Of a stretch of 64,000 nt of DNA, positions 52,922 through 61,850 are shown piece by piece. The stretch is from Alkalihalobacillus pseudalcaliphilus (lineage in GTDB: Bacteria > Bacillota > Bacilli > Bacillales > Bacillaceae_D), in NCBI RefSeq assembly GCF_028610675.1, contig NZ_JAQQWS010000002.1, forward strand, positions 186,001-250,000. Reading direction: 5' to 3'. The translations under genes were made by a program, and so were the position numbers. The stretch's first letter is position 1, and the number at the start of each line of letters is the position of its first letter. The notes below the pieces were generated by a model. It was not told the origin of the DNA and made no database searches. It worked only from the letters and a program-made list of their open reading frames with translations.

Positions 52922-53772
52922 TACACTAACAACTCCTTTCCTGTAACACGCATGAAGATATCTCCTAAAGTTGGTTCATTGGAATGAATCGATTTTAATT
53001 GATTTTGTTCAATAGCTCGTTGAATAATTTGAGCTCCTTCTACGTCTTTTTGGATAATCTTTTTCTTTCCATCAGCAAATAAAAGTGTGATCGTTGGTTC
53101 AGCATAACGTAAGCGCAAATTAGAAGGCGAATCCATTACCTGTATTTCTCCTTGGTTTAAAAAGGCGACGCGCTCACAAATCTTCTCTGCTTCTAACATG
53201 TCATGTGTCGTTAGAAATATCGTTGTTCCTTGTTCATTCAACTTTTTCAAAACTCGGTGGACACGTTCCGTACTTACAGGGTCTAAAGCTGATGTCGGCT
53301 CATCCAAAAATAACAATTCAGGCTTGTGCAAAATCGTCCTCGCGAGAGTAATACGCTGCTTCATTCCTTTAGATAATTGATTAATAGGCTTTTTTCTTTC
53401 ATTAGGTAAATCGACTTCATGTAATACTTCATCGATTCTTCGATGCTCTACACCATATAAATCACAAAACATTTTTAAATTATCTTCAACCGTTAACCTT
53501 TCGTACAGGCCTGTATTATCAGTAAGAACGCCAATCTTTTTCATTTCAGATGCTTTTTTTAACTTTTTCACCGGTGCCCCAAAAACTTCTACTTTTCCAT
53601 TAAATGAAGCTAACTGTGCGGTTAGGATTTTGATTGTTGTTGTTTTTCCTGACCCACTTGGTCCTAAGAAACCAAAAGTCTCACCCTTAGGAATGGTAAA
53701 AGATACGTTTCTTAGTGCTTCTTTTCCATCAAAAGATTTTTGTAGATTATTTACATAGATAACAGAATTCAT
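52921..53772 (-). CDS. ABC transporter ATP-binding protein
   Basis: 283 aa. Walker A GPSGSGKTTT (~residues 39-48), signature QLSKGMKQRITLARTI, Walker B LLFLDEPTSALDP, H-loop FLTTHDM. A C-terminal extension (TITLLFADGKKKIIQKD) ends GDIFMRVTGKELLV. ATG 53772 follows AAAGGGAGAG; the longer frame starts inside the regulatory region. The LytTR/ABC-like regulator gene lies upstream on the same strand, and phased repeats sit between them. Confidence 0.92.
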   Translation of the reverse strand: MNSVIYVNNLQKSFDGKEALRNVSFTIPKGETFGFLGPSGSGKTTTIKILTAQLASFNGKVEVFGAPVKKLKKASEMKKIGVLTDNTGLYERLTVEDNLKMFCDLYGVEHRRIDEVLHEVDLPNERKKPINQLSKGMKQRITLARTILHKPELLFLDEPTSALDPVSTERVHRVLKKLNEQGTTIFLTTHDMLEAEKICERVAFLNQGEIQVMDSPSNLRLRYAEPTITLLFADGKKKIIQKDVEGAQIIQRAIEQNQLKSIHSNEPTLGDIFMRVTGKELLV

Positions 53773-53831
53773 CTCATCTCTCCCTTTCGCCTTATCGCTT
53801 ACCATAAGTTTATAAGTGGCAAAAGAAAGAC

Positions 53832-53875
53832 GCCTTATATTCAAGGTGAAAGGAGTAAAACTCCCGTCATAAGGC
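53832..53875 (-). promoter_or_regulatory. nested hairpin in the exporter leader
   Basis: GCCTTAT (53832-53838) pairs with ATAAGGC (53869-53875), enclosing GGAGT/ACTCC (53852-53864). In the leftward mRNA it would lie about 60 nt before the ATPase start. It may affect mRNA stability or translation. Confidence 0.4.
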
Positions 53876-53948
53876 ATAGAAATCATGATGAACTGATAAT
53901 ATTTTTGATGAAATATACATATTACGTCTTGAATAGAGCTACAAACCA

Positions 53949-53968
53949 TGACAATTGCTGACAATTTC
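53949..53968. promoter_or_regulatory. tandem 10-bp repeats, candidate LytTR operator
   Basis: TGACAATTGC (53949-53958) is followed directly by TGACAATTTC (53959-53968). A related TGACAGTTAC occurs at 55145-55154 upstream of the LytTR gene. Placement one helical turn apart, upstream of the exporter, fits a regulator site. Confidence 0.45.
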
Positions 53969-54010
53969 CGGGGAAATAACAGCCCAGCGGCTTAAAAATA
54001 AAGATCGTCC

Positions 54011-55087
54011 TTACATTTTTAATATATCTTTGAGTTCCGATAGATTGCCCTTCGATAAAGGAATATTACTTTTCTTTTTGTCATCCAGAATAAGACTATA
54101 ACTATTCCGCGTCCACGTCATTAATTCTCTAACCTTTTGTAAATTCACGATATACGAACGATGACATCGGAAGAACCCAAATCTCTCCAACCTCTCCTCT
54201 AATTGATTAAGGGTCATCATACAAGGAAATGATTCTCCTTTCACATGTAATAAGACCGTGCCTTCATTACTTTCTATATAATCAATTTCCGTTGGATCAA
54301 ATAAGATAAACTTCTCATCAACCTTAGCGGGAATTCTTTCAAAATGAACTTGTAAAGTTTGTGATTCCTCTTGTTCTTGGTTATCCATTTCTAATTCGAG
54401 GTCATTTGAGCTTTGATCCTCCATCGTCATTTCGTAATTTTTATCAAATACGTTCACTTGTTTTAAGCCTTCATCATTAAGCCGAAAAACAGTTTCTGCC
54501 ATAATAATGGCACTTTCCATATTACTTGTTATAACTAGAATCGCCACTTTTTTTGCCGCTAACTCGAGAATCAGTTGCTTGAGAATGACTTTACTTTCTA
54601 AATCAATATTTTGATCAGGTTCCTCCATAATTAAGATTTCTGGTTGATGAATGACTGATTTGATAATCGAGACGCGCCTCTGTGCAGAAGCATTCAGTTT
54701 TTTTATTTTGACATTCCGAAAAGACTGTAGGTTAGCCTTTTGTATATATTCGTCAATATTCGTAGTAGCACTGAAAATGTCACGGTAAAACTTCAAGTAT
54801 TCATACACGGTTAGTCGGTCATAGATACCTTCATTTTGAAATGAAATACCTACTCTCCGTTTAAACTCTAGCCATTTCTTCGAGTTTTCAATGCCAAAGT
54901 ATCTAAGCGTACCTGTTGATGTATAGTTGCTACCGATTAAGATATCAAGAAAAAGCTTACCGATATCTCGTTCGCAATGTATGGCAACCGTCTCACCAGG
55001 CTTTATTTCAAAATCTAATGAATGGAACCATGATTTATTGCCCTGAATGAGGCTTGCATTTTCTAGCTGAAGGATCGGACTTGTCAT
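54011..55087 (-). CDS. degenerate ABC-ATPase fused to LytTR DNA-binding domain
   Basis: 358 aa. Residues ~5-215 follow an ABC ATPase fold, but Walker A is HCERDIGKLF (first Gly lost), the signature is LNASAQRRVSI (no SGG), and Walker B reads ILIMEEPDQNIDLES. An acidic linker (~220-245) leads to a LytTR domain (~255-355; DYIESNEGTVLLHV, FFRCHRSYIVNLQKV, IPLSKGNLSELKDIL). It probably binds DNA rather than energising transport, perhaps sensing nucleotide or the exporter. ATG after AAGGAG. It precedes the exporter genes on the same strand. Confidence 0.85.
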   Translation of the reverse strand: MTSPILQLENASLIQGNKSWFHSLDFEIKPGETVAIHCERDIGKLFLDILIGSNYTSTGTLRYFGIENSKKWLEFKRRVGISFQNEGIYDRLTVYEYLKFYRDIFSATTNIDEYIQKANLQSFRNVKIKKLNASAQRRVSIIKSVIHQPEILIMEEPDQNIDLESKVILKQLILELAAKKVAILVITSNMESAIIMAETVFRLNDEGLKQVNVFDKNYEMTMEDQSSNDLELEMDNQEQEESQTLQVHFERIPAKVDEKFILFDPTEIDYIESNEGTVLLHVKGESFPCMMTLNQLEERLERFGFFRCHRSYIVNLQKVRELMTWTRNSYSLILDDKKKSNIPLSKGNLSELKDILKM

Positions 55088-55535
55088 ATTTATGCTCCTT
55101 TTTATGGAAGGTTAATGAGTAGCAACACGGACATCTTGTACAAATGACAGTTACCCATTTCACGCTTTGTCCCCCTGTTTTATGTCATTTTTGTTGGCAG
55201 GAGGACATTACTAATCAACCATGACCTTTTCTCTTTACATTCCATGATATTAAAACTTTGCCCTTTTTTCAGAAATACGAATTCAAGAGACGATACGTTT
55301 CAAATTCGTAGCTTGATTATATCAAAAAATGAGTTAATTTCGCTCAAGCACCTTATAAACATTCGTACCCCAGTTAATATGCACTAACTTTTCTTTATCC
55401 GTTAACATATAATCAATAAGTTTACAAACTGTTCACGGTTCGATTTCTGAAATAGTCTCATGAGGTGTATAATAAGAATGAGATTTTTAATAAAACTATA
55501 TTCTTATGTGTATGTACATAATTGGAGTGAATATA
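55088..55535. other. divergent regulatory region between the LytTR and MFS genes
   Basis: It holds TGACAGTTAC (55145-55154), an imperfect dyad near 55267-55300 (ACGAATT...AATTCGT), and a TATAAT box (55468-55473) for the MFS gene with a poor -35. TAAGAAT/ATTCTTA (55473-55479 and 55500-55506) flanks the MFS start of transcription. No gene seen. Confidence 0.4.
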
Positions 55536-56723
55536 TTGGAAACGAAAAAAGTCTTACCTATTTTGTTTGCGATCATGTTTTTAGTCATGGTTGGTTTTGG
55601 TATTATTATACCGGTTATGCCTTTTTACGCGGAGGAGTTAGGTGCCTCACCTGCACAATTAGGATTATTAATGGCTGTTTACTCACTGATGCAATTTATT
55701 TTTGCCCCGATGTGGGGTAAGCTTTCTGACCGGATTGGCCGTAAGCCTGTCTTATTAATTGGAATAGCTGGACTTTCATTCTCATTCTTTTTAATGGCAT
55801 TTGCTTCAAGTTTACTGATGCTGTTTATCGCCCGAATTGTTGGAGGGATTCTCTCTGCTGCCAATATGCCAACGGTGATGGCTTATGTGGCTGATGTAAC
55901 AGACGAGGAAAATCGAAGCAAGGGCATGGGAATTGTTGGAGCTGCGGTAGGTCTTGGTTTTGTCTTTGGTCCGGGAATTGGAGGTATTTTCTCCGGGACT
56001 AACTTAACCATTCCGTTTGTGTTGGCAGGAATCTCGTCCTTGGTGACTTTTTTACTCGTATTAACAGTACTCAAAGAGTCCTTACCAGCAAACGAGAAGG
56101 GCAAGTCCACTCGAAAGAGATTACCATTCAAAGCAGCATTGCAAGGACCTACGGCTAATTTATTTCTTTTACAGCTTTTTGTGACGTTATCATTAGCTGG
56201 GCTAGAAGCAACTTTCGCATATTATGCTTTTGCCAAAGCAGGTCTAGGAACCGTTCAATTGGGGTACATCTTTATGATAATGGGTTTTGCAGGAGCTCTT
56301 GTTCAAGGTGGCTTAGTCGGAAGATTAACGAAAAAATGGGGAGAAGGCAAGGTGATTCAGCTTGGAATTGCGACATCCGCACTCGGTTTTTTCCTCATTT
56401 TATTTATTGATAGCTTTATCACGGCGGCGATTTACTTATCTATTTTTGGGATTGGAAATGGCTTTATTCGACCAAGCGTTTCTTCACTTATCACAAAAAG
56501 AGCCCAGTCCGCTTATGGTCAAGTTACAGGTCTACTATCTTCCTTCGATTCATTAGGCAGAATTTTAGGCCCACCACTTGGAGGCATGTTATTTATTGTT
56601 GCCATTCAACTCCCTTTTATCGTCGGTATCGGATTATCGTTGATTGCCTTTTTCGTTTACCGACATTATGTTTCGCAAACAAAAAAAGAGGATGCCTTAT
56701 TAACTCAATCTGAATCACTTTAA
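55536..56723 (+). CDS. MFS multidrug-type exporter (12 TM, TetA/NorA-like)
   Basis: 395 aa. The MFS loop 2-3 motif A is GKLSDRIGRKPVLLIG (~residues 61-76). The TM5 antiporter motif C region is AAVGLGFVFGPGIGG (~residues 132-146). N-terminal FLVMVGFGIIIPVMPFYAEELG is typical of drug:H+ antiporters of the TCR/Tet type. TTG 55536 lies 8 nt after GGAG and was chosen; the longer frame adds ten non-family residues. The poor -35 and nearby dyads suggest regulation. Substrate not predictable. Confidence 0.88.
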   Translation: METKKVLPILFAIMFLVMVGFGIIIPVMPFYAEELGASPAQLGLLMAVYSLMQFIFAPMWGKLSDRIGRKPVLLIGIAGLSFSFFLMAFASSLLMLFIARIVGGILSAANMPTVMAYVADVTDEENRSKGMGIVGAAVGLGFVFGPGIGGIFSGTNLTIPFVLAGISSLVTFLLVLTVLKESLPANEKGKSTRKRLPFKAALQGPTANLFLLQLFVTLSLAGLEATFAYYAFAKAGLGTVQLGYIFMIMGFAGALVQGGLVGRLTKKWGEGKVIQLGIATSALGFFLILFIDSFITAAIYLSIFGIGNGFIRPSVSSLITKRAQSAYGQVTGLLSSFDSLGRILGPPLGGMLFIVAIQLPFIVGIGLSLIAFFVYRHYVSQTKKEDALLTQSESL

Positions 56724-56732
56724 GAAAGAATA

Positions 56733-56775
56733 AAAAAGCGAGAGAATGGCTTTAACCACCTTCTCCCGCTTTTTT
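56733..56775 (+). terminator. terminator of the MFS gene (bidirectional)
   Basis: AAAAAGCGAGAGAATGG (56733-56749) pairs with CCACCTTCTCCCGCTTTTT (56756-56774) with small mismatches; A and T runs on both sides also serve the leftward VOC gene. Confidence 0.85.
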
Positions 56776-56807
56776 GTTCTATAATTATATGCAGTAATTG
56801 CTTTACT

Positions 56808-57209
56808 CTATCCTTCTTTTTCTGGTTGGAATAAATCGAGCTTATTCCCATATAAATCAGAAAACCCTACGCCCCATCCACCAGGTACTTTTTGGGGTTC
56901 ACTATGAAATGTTATCCCTTTTGCTTTTAATTTCGCATAATCCGCTTCAATATCATCTGTTTCAAACATTAGTAAAACTTGATCGCCCGCTTGTTTTCCA
57001 ATCAGTGTGATTTGTTCTTCTGTTTCTGCTTTTAGTAATTCTATAACCGTCTGATTATCTTTGTAAGGAGAAACCGTTACATAACTCCAATCCGAGGAAA
57101 ATTGCTGTTCATTAATTATTGTAAAGCCTAGTTGGTTCACATAAAATTGTTTCGCCTCTTGTTGATCAGCAACAAATAAAGTCATTTGGATCATTTTCAT
57201 TATCATCAC
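56808..57209 (-). CDS. VOC (glyoxalase/bleomycin-resistance fold) protein
   Basis: 133 aa with two beta-alpha-beta-beta-beta units. MIQMTLFVADQQEAKQFYVN (first unit) and VLLMFETDDIEADYAKLKAKGI with GVGFSDLYGNKLDLFQP (second unit) match the vicinal-oxygen-chelate superfamily. Possible metal ligands include the Glu in TVIELLKAE and the C-terminal region. Members include dioxygenases, isomerases and drug-binding proteins; the function here is open. ATG after AAGGAG; single gene. Confidence 0.8.
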   Translation of the reverse strand: MMIMKMIQMTLFVADQQEAKQFYVNQLGFTIINEQQFSSDWSYVTVSPYKDNQTVIELLKAETEEQITLIGKQAGDQVLLMFETDDIEADYAKLKAKGITFHSEPQKVPGGWGVGFSDLYGNKLDLFQPEKEG

Positions 57210-57289
57210 AAGATCTCCTTCTTTATTTTAATTACTTTTAGAATAACAAGGTTGACCTATGCAAACTTCTTCTTAATTGCTTTCATTCA

Positions 57290-58717
57290 TCATAACAAAT
57301 GTGCAAATAATCGCGACACATAAGATAATGCCTTTATTTTAAATTCTTTCCACTTACTAACTTCTGCTTCCTTAACCTCAGAATCAGCTTGATAGCTCCC
57401 ATCAGCTAATACTAAAAGGCTTTTATGCTCCATCGCTTTATCAATTTCTGCTTGTAGGTGTTTGGCAAATGGCTCACTATCTATTAATAGCATCACTTCC
57501 GTATTTAAAAAAGCACTCCTTGAATCTAAATTAAACGAACCGACCATGCTAATTTGCTCATCAAAAATATATGTCTTTCCATGTAAGGATTCTTTATTCG
57601 ATTGATATTCATATAAAGACTCAGAATAAGCGGCAATTTCACGACGGTTTGGATAATAACCAGAAAAGGCTACCGAATTGGGTGTCGACGCAAATGAGTT
57701 TGTCATCAGTCTCATTTTATCGACTTCAATATTATATTCGTCTAAATAAGAAAGCATTTTATTCGTTGGAATAATATAAGGACTCTCCATATAAACAATG
57801 CCTGACGCTTGATCGAGTTGCTTTATCAAAGCTTGCCAAATTAGCGGTTGTTTATTCCAACGCTCAAGTGGATTATGCAAAAAGGTAATCGAATTAGCCG
57901 GATACGAATTGGCGAGCCAGTCTACCTTTTCCTGAAGCTTTTGATCCTGTGCGACTGCCTGCTGATAAATCTTACGTACTTGTTTCTCACGTAGCTGTCC
58001 CTTTTCACGATTACGACTTGTCACATTTTTGACTGCTGGTTTCGTAAACTCATGGTCCCACGTTTTTTGATAATAGTTACTGATATCGGTTAATACACTT
58101 TTTGCTTCTACTTCTTGATTACTATGGATTACAATTACATCACGATCATTAGTAGCTTTAGCTGTTCCTTCTGGACTAAAATACCGATCACCAATATTTC
58201 TACCACCGAGCATGACCATTTCTCCATCAATAATTAGCAATTTATCATGGTATCGATTATTCCACGTCCACGGCATCCAAATATTGAGTGGTTCATAAAA
58301 TTTTATCGCCATATTCGGATGTTCTTCCATCGCGTAGCTTACCTGATTAAAATCACGGTTAAACTGATTGACGATACCGTCTAAAATAATACGAACTTGT
58401 ACTCCCCGATCTGCAGCCTCAAAGAGAGCCCCAACAAACATATCCGCATATTCACCTTTTTGAATGGCATAAGATGATACATCAATACTTTTATCCGCTT
58501 GTTGAATCAATTGAATACGTGCTAGCCCTGACTCTACTCGGTCTTGTACAAGTACAACCCGATCATTTGTAGATAAGTCTTGCCTTTCCACCACCTCAAC
58601 GGTTAAATCTCCCTCCAGAGGCGATGAAAAGGTGAATAGCAAAAACGCCGTGACGATTACATAAAGCACATATATAAGAATCGTGAATCCGGTTATCTTC
58701 CCAATTTTCCTAACCAT
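57290..58717 (-). CDS. phospholipase D-family protein (cardiolipin synthase-like)
   Basis: 475 aa. One N-terminal membrane anchor (~residues 8-30, FTILIYVLYVIVTAFLLF). Two HKD motifs: YHDKLLIIDGEMVMLGGRNIGD (~residues 173-194) and LHGKTYIFDEQISMVGSFNLDSRSA (~380-404). Each HxKxxxxD supplies a half-site of the phosphatidyltransferase active centre. It could form or cleave phospholipid or cell-wall phosphodiesters at the outer membrane face. ATG 58717 (MVRKIG) was preferred because the longer N-terminus lacks a ribosome site and would bury the anchor. Confidence 0.85.
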   Translation of the reverse strand: MVRKIGKITGFTILIYVLYVIVTAFLLFTFSSPLEGDLTVEVVERQDLSTNDRVVLVQDRVESGLARIQLIQQADKSIDVSSYAIQKGEYADMFVGALFEAADRGVQVRIILDGIVNQFNRDFNQVSYAMEEHPNMAIKFYEPLNIWMPWTWNNRYHDKLLIIDGEMVMLGGRNIGDRYFSPEGTAKATNDRDVIVIHSNQEVEAKSVLTDISNYYQKTWDHEFTKPAVKNVTSRNREKGQLREKQVRKIYQQAVAQDQKLQEKVDWLANSYPANSITFLHNPLERWNKQPLIWQALIKQLDQASGIVYMESPYIIPTNKMLSYLDEYNIEVDKMRLMTNSFASTPNSVAFSGYYPNRREIAAYSESLYEYQSNKESLHGKTYIFDEQISMVGSFNLDSRSAFLNTEVMLLIDSEPFAKHLQAEIDKAMEHKSLLVLADGSYQADSEVKEAEVSKWKEFKIKALSYVSRLFAHLL

Positions 58718-58790
58718 ATTATCCGAACCTTTACTTTTTTTATTAGGATATGAAAAGATACGAAAAAGAATCCCCATTAATTTCTAAGTG

Positions 58791-59990
58791 TTATACACCC
58801 TTTTTAATAAATAGCACTTTCAAATAATTACCTTCCTTAAATGTTGAACTCACTTTAAAGTCTACTGGTAAGGAGAATTCCTGTTCAATGTGATACTTCG
58901 TATTTTGTGCTTGAAATGCCTGATGCACAAAACTTTTAAACTTATTCATATCAAAAGCAGCACTATTGGTTGAGGCGACAATCGTTCCTTTTTCAGCTGT
59001 AATATCAATCGCTTCTTGTAAAAGATTTGAATAGTCTTTCGCAGCACTGAATGTGAACTTTTTAGATCGTGCAAAGCTTGGCGGGTCTAGAACAACTACG
59101 TCAAACTGCTTGTCTTTACGTTTAGCATATTTAAAATACTTAAAAACATCTTCAACAATGATGTCCTGTGCTTCGTAATCAACATCGTTTACACTGAACT
59201 GCTCAATCGTCTTTGCCAAGCTACGATTGGCAAGGTCGACACTCGTTGTGTGAATTGCCCCGCCTAAAGCCGCATAAACGGAAAAAGCTCCTGTATACGA
59301 AAACAAATTCAAGACACTTTTCCCTTCTGAATATTTATCCCGAATCGTTTTACGGACTTCTCGTTGATCAAGAAATACACCAACCATCGCACCATCATTG
59401 AGATAGACAGCAAAACGAACACCATTTTCTAATACAAGTAACGGGAACTCTCCTCGCTCACCTACAACAAAATCGTCCTCATCAACGTATTTTCCACCTG
59501 TATTAAACCGTTTCTTCTGGTAAATCCCTTTATAATCCGTTAAGTTCTGTAACGCTTCATACACTTCTGCATGGTATTGATAAACGCCTTCACTATACCA
59601 GCTTACTACATAATAACCGTCATAATAATCGATCGTTAAACCACCGATTCCATCTCCCTCTGCATTAAAAACTCGAAAAGCCGTTGTCTCCGAGGAAGCA
59701 TACAACTCTTGACGGGCCGTTAAAGCCACACCAATTTTCCTTTCAAAAAAAGCTTGATTAATTTTCTCATCTCTATTTTGCGTCAAGATCCAGCCAATAC
59801 CTTTATTCTGCTTGCCGTAATAACCCGTACCTAAATAGGCTCCCGTTTTAGTCGTTAACTCTATTAATTGCCCTTCTTCTTTTAAAACACTTACCTGCTC
59901 GATATCTTCTTTAGACAGTAACGGATATCCACGCTTAAACTTTTTTTCGGCTTTTGGTTTAACCATCACTCTTACTGCTTTATGCATCAT
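58791..59990 (-). CDS. RlmI-like class I rRNA methyltransferase with PUA domain
   Basis: 399 aa. The N-terminal PUA domain (~residues 5-80) is followed by an EEHEE-type subdomain and the Rossmann methyltransferase core: SVLNLFSYTGAFSVYAALGGA (motif I, ~residues 222-242), DIIVEDVFKYFKYAK, VVLDPPSFARSKK (catalytic motif IV). This is the RlmI/RlmK-like group that methylates 23S rRNA using SAM; B. subtilis YwbD is a similar protein. The exact position methylated is uncertain. ATG pair after GGATGG; the PLD-like gene starts 73 bp after its stop. Confidence 0.88.
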   Translation of the reverse strand: MMHKAVRVMVKPKAEKKFKRGYPLLSKEDIEQVSVLKEEGQLIELTTKTGAYLGTGYYGKQNKGIGWILTQNRDEKINQAFFERKIGVALTARQELYASSETTAFRVFNAEGDGIGGLTIDYYDGYYVVSWYSEGVYQYHAEVYEALQNLTDYKGIYQKKRFNTGGKYVDEDDFVVGERGEFPLLVLENGVRFAVYLNDGAMVGVFLDQREVRKTIRDKYSEGKSVLNLFSYTGAFSVYAALGGAIHTTSVDLANRSLAKTIEQFSVNDVDYEAQDIIVEDVFKYFKYAKRKDKQFDVVVLDPPSFARSKKFTFSAAKDYSNLLQEAIDITAEKGTIVASTNSAAFDMNKFKSFVHQAFQAQNTKYHIEQEFSLPVDFKVSSTFKEGNYLKVLFIKKGV

Positions 59991-60103
59991 ATTCCATCCT
60001 TCGCTTTCAAGATTCTTGCTTCATTGTATCGTTTTTAGCCTACATATACCAGTTCCAACAAAACCTCCCTATGCAGCCACTACACACAACTCTTGATATT
60101 CAA

Positions 60104-60336
60104 TAGTGCAAGAAAGCACCGCACATGAGCATTGGCTCTAACGACCACAAATCTCCCAAAATGTTATTCGTATTTGAGAATAAGCAGTACCCAGCGGACG
60201 AAAATATGCCGAGATTCTGTGGGACGTAGTGGAGAAAGTTTGAGATCCGCCGGCTGCGCCGATTAGCTCAGTACGACCCCGCAGGACGCGGAGCATCTTT
60301 TTCGGTAGCGACGAGCAGCACACTATGCTTGCACTA
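60104..60336. mobile_element. MITE-like element, 233 bp
   Basis: Perfect 9-bp terminal inverted repeats: TAGTGCAAG (60104-60112) and CTTGCACTA (60328-60336). The G/C-rich interior holds a central hairpin (CGGC-TGC-GCCG near 60252) flanked by complementary blocks (GATCCGCCGGC; GCCGATTAGCTC). No coding frame. It resembles the long-hairpin repeats in design but not in sequence. Confidence 0.55.
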
Positions 60337-60367
60337 AAACTATCTAGACATCTCCTATTTTTTTATT

Positions 60368-60446
60368 TTGACAATTACACTAAAATACGGTAAAGTACCT
60401 TATGTACGAACATTAATTTAAACATCATTACAAATCATTCGTATTT
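60368..60446 (+). promoter_or_regulatory. guaC promoter with a pair of PurBoxes
   Basis: TTGACA (60368-60373), 17 bp, TAAAGT (60391-60396). Downstream, ATGTACGAACATT (60402-60414) and the inverted AAATCATTCGTATTT (60432-60446) match the PurR box pattern AWWWCCGAACWWT at most positions. They are separated by 17 bp, as in Bacillus PurR control regions. Confidence 0.65.
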
Positions 60447-60459
60447 AGGAGTGTCATAT

Positions 60460-61443
60460 ATGGAAAATGTATTTGATTACGAAGATATTCAACTAATTCC
60501 CGCAAAATGTATTGTAAATAGCCGCTCTGAGTGTGATACATCGATTACATTAGGTGGACACACATTTAAATTACCGGTCGTTCCAGCTAATATGCAAACC
60601 ATTATTGATGAGAGCATTGCTCTTAAACTTGCTGAAAATGGTTACTTTTATATCATGCACCGCTTTCAACCAGAAGAAAGAGCAGCTTTTATTGTGGGTA
60701 TGCACTCACGAGGACTCATAGCTTCCATTAGTGTAGGAGTAAAGCCTGAAGAATATGATTTTATCGTTCAGTTAGCTTCAAAGGATCTTGTACCTGAATT
60801 TATTACAATCGACATTGCTCACGGACATTCCAATGCTGTTATTGAGATGATTCAGCACATTAAAAAGCATTTACCAAAGAGTTTTGTCATTGCCGGAAAT
60901 GTTGGCACTCCTGAGGCTGTCCGCGAACTTGAAAATGCAGGTGCCGATGCAACGAAAGTAGGAATCGGACCAGGAAAGGTATGTATTACCAAAATTAAAA
61001 CTGGATTCGGTACAGGTGGATGGCAATTGGCTGCCCTACGCTGGTGTGCCAAAGCTGCCAGTAAACCTATAATTGCCGACGGTGGGATTCGGACACATGG
61101 CGACATTGCGAAATCAATTCGTTTTGGGGCATCCATGGTGATGATTGGTTCTTTATTTGCTGGACATGAGGAGTCTCCTGGAGAAACGATTGAGAAAGAC
61201 GGGAAGCTTTATAAAGAATATTTTGGTTCTGCCTCTGAATTTCAAAAGGGTGAAAAGAAAAACGTTGAAGGTAAAAAAATGTTAGTTGATCATAAAGGTT
61301 CTTTACAGGATACTTTAGACGAAATGGAGCAGGATTTACAATCATCGATTTCTTACGCGGGCGGTACAAAGCTTGATGCCATTCGAAATGTAGATTACGT
61401 CGTTGTTAAAAATTCGATTTTCAATGGTGATAAGGTCTATTAA
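60460..61443 (+). CDS. guaC: GMP reductase
   Basis: 327 aa. Reductively deaminates GMP to IMP with NADPH, returning guanine nucleotides to the adenine branch. Motifs: FDYEDIQLIPAKCIV at the N-terminus, VGIGPGKVCITKIKTGFGTGG with the catalytic Cys (~residues 169-189), IADGGIRTHGDIAKS and MIGSLFAGHEESPG. The CBS domains of IMP dehydrogenase are absent. ATG 60460 lies 8 nt after AGGAG; an upstream in-frame start has no ribosome site. PurBoxes at the promoter indicate PurR repression relieved by PRPP. Confidence 0.95.
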   Translation: MENVFDYEDIQLIPAKCIVNSRSECDTSITLGGHTFKLPVVPANMQTIIDESIALKLAENGYFYIMHRFQPEERAAFIVGMHSRGLIASISVGVKPEEYDFIVQLASKDLVPEFITIDIAHGHSNAVIEMIQHIKKHLPKSFVIAGNVGTPEAVRELENAGADATKVGIGPGKVCITKIKTGFGTGGWQLAALRWCAKAASKPIIADGGIRTHGDIAKSIRFGASMVMIGSLFAGHEESPGETIEKDGKLYKEYFGSASEFQKGEKKNVEGKKMLVDHKGSLQDTLDEMEQDLQSSISYAGGTKLDAIRNVDYVVVKNSIFNGDKVY

Positions 61444-61458
61444 TCATAGTTAAGTAAT

Positions 61459-61499
61459 AAACACATCCAAACGCAGGCAACTTTTGGATGTGTTTTTTT
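61459..61499 (+). terminator. intrinsic terminator of guaC
   Basis: AAACACATCCAAA (61459-61471) pairs perfectly with TTTGGATGTGTTT (61483-61495), continuing into seven T. Confidence 0.92.
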
Positions 61500-61500
61500 A

Positions 61501-61690
61501 TATGAAAGTTGACTAAAAGCGATATGGCATCTTCGATGATCGCTCCGGGAATGGGGGCACGCTTTCCGCAGGCCTTGCTTGAGCCTCCGCGCTTCGCTTG
61601 CGGGGTCTCAAGGCTCAGGCTATTCCTGCAGGTGTCGGCCACCCCATCCCCTCCGCTTGGGTTGGTGTAGGCTTAATGGTTAGTGAAATT
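61501..61690 (+). repeat. G/C-rich long-hairpin repeat element, copy 3 (diverged)
   Basis: It starts ATATGAAAGTTGAC and shares GGGAATGGGGGCACGCTT and CCTGCAGG...TCGGCC blocks with 15731-15935. The inner stem has another sequence (CTTGAGCCTCCGC with GCGGGGTCTCAAG) but still pairs. 61691-61850 carries flank-module similarity (CCAACCAATAAAAAAGC) and no gene. Confidence 0.65.
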
Positions 61691-61850
61691 CTCATTCAAA
61701 ATAAATGAATGGAAAGCCAACCAATAAAAAAGCAAATACAAATTGAATGAAGTTCCATCAATTAAAGAGTGAAACCCTACTTATATGTTTGGAGAGGACT
61801 AGTTGAAAACGTACCCACAGGTTAAGAAGTCGTCACTACATATGAATGAC

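Noticed and set aside
53773..53964. 64-codon N-terminal extension of the exporter ATPase
   Set aside because: The extension covers the leader hairpin and repeats and has no family match; ATG 53772 has a strong ribosome site.
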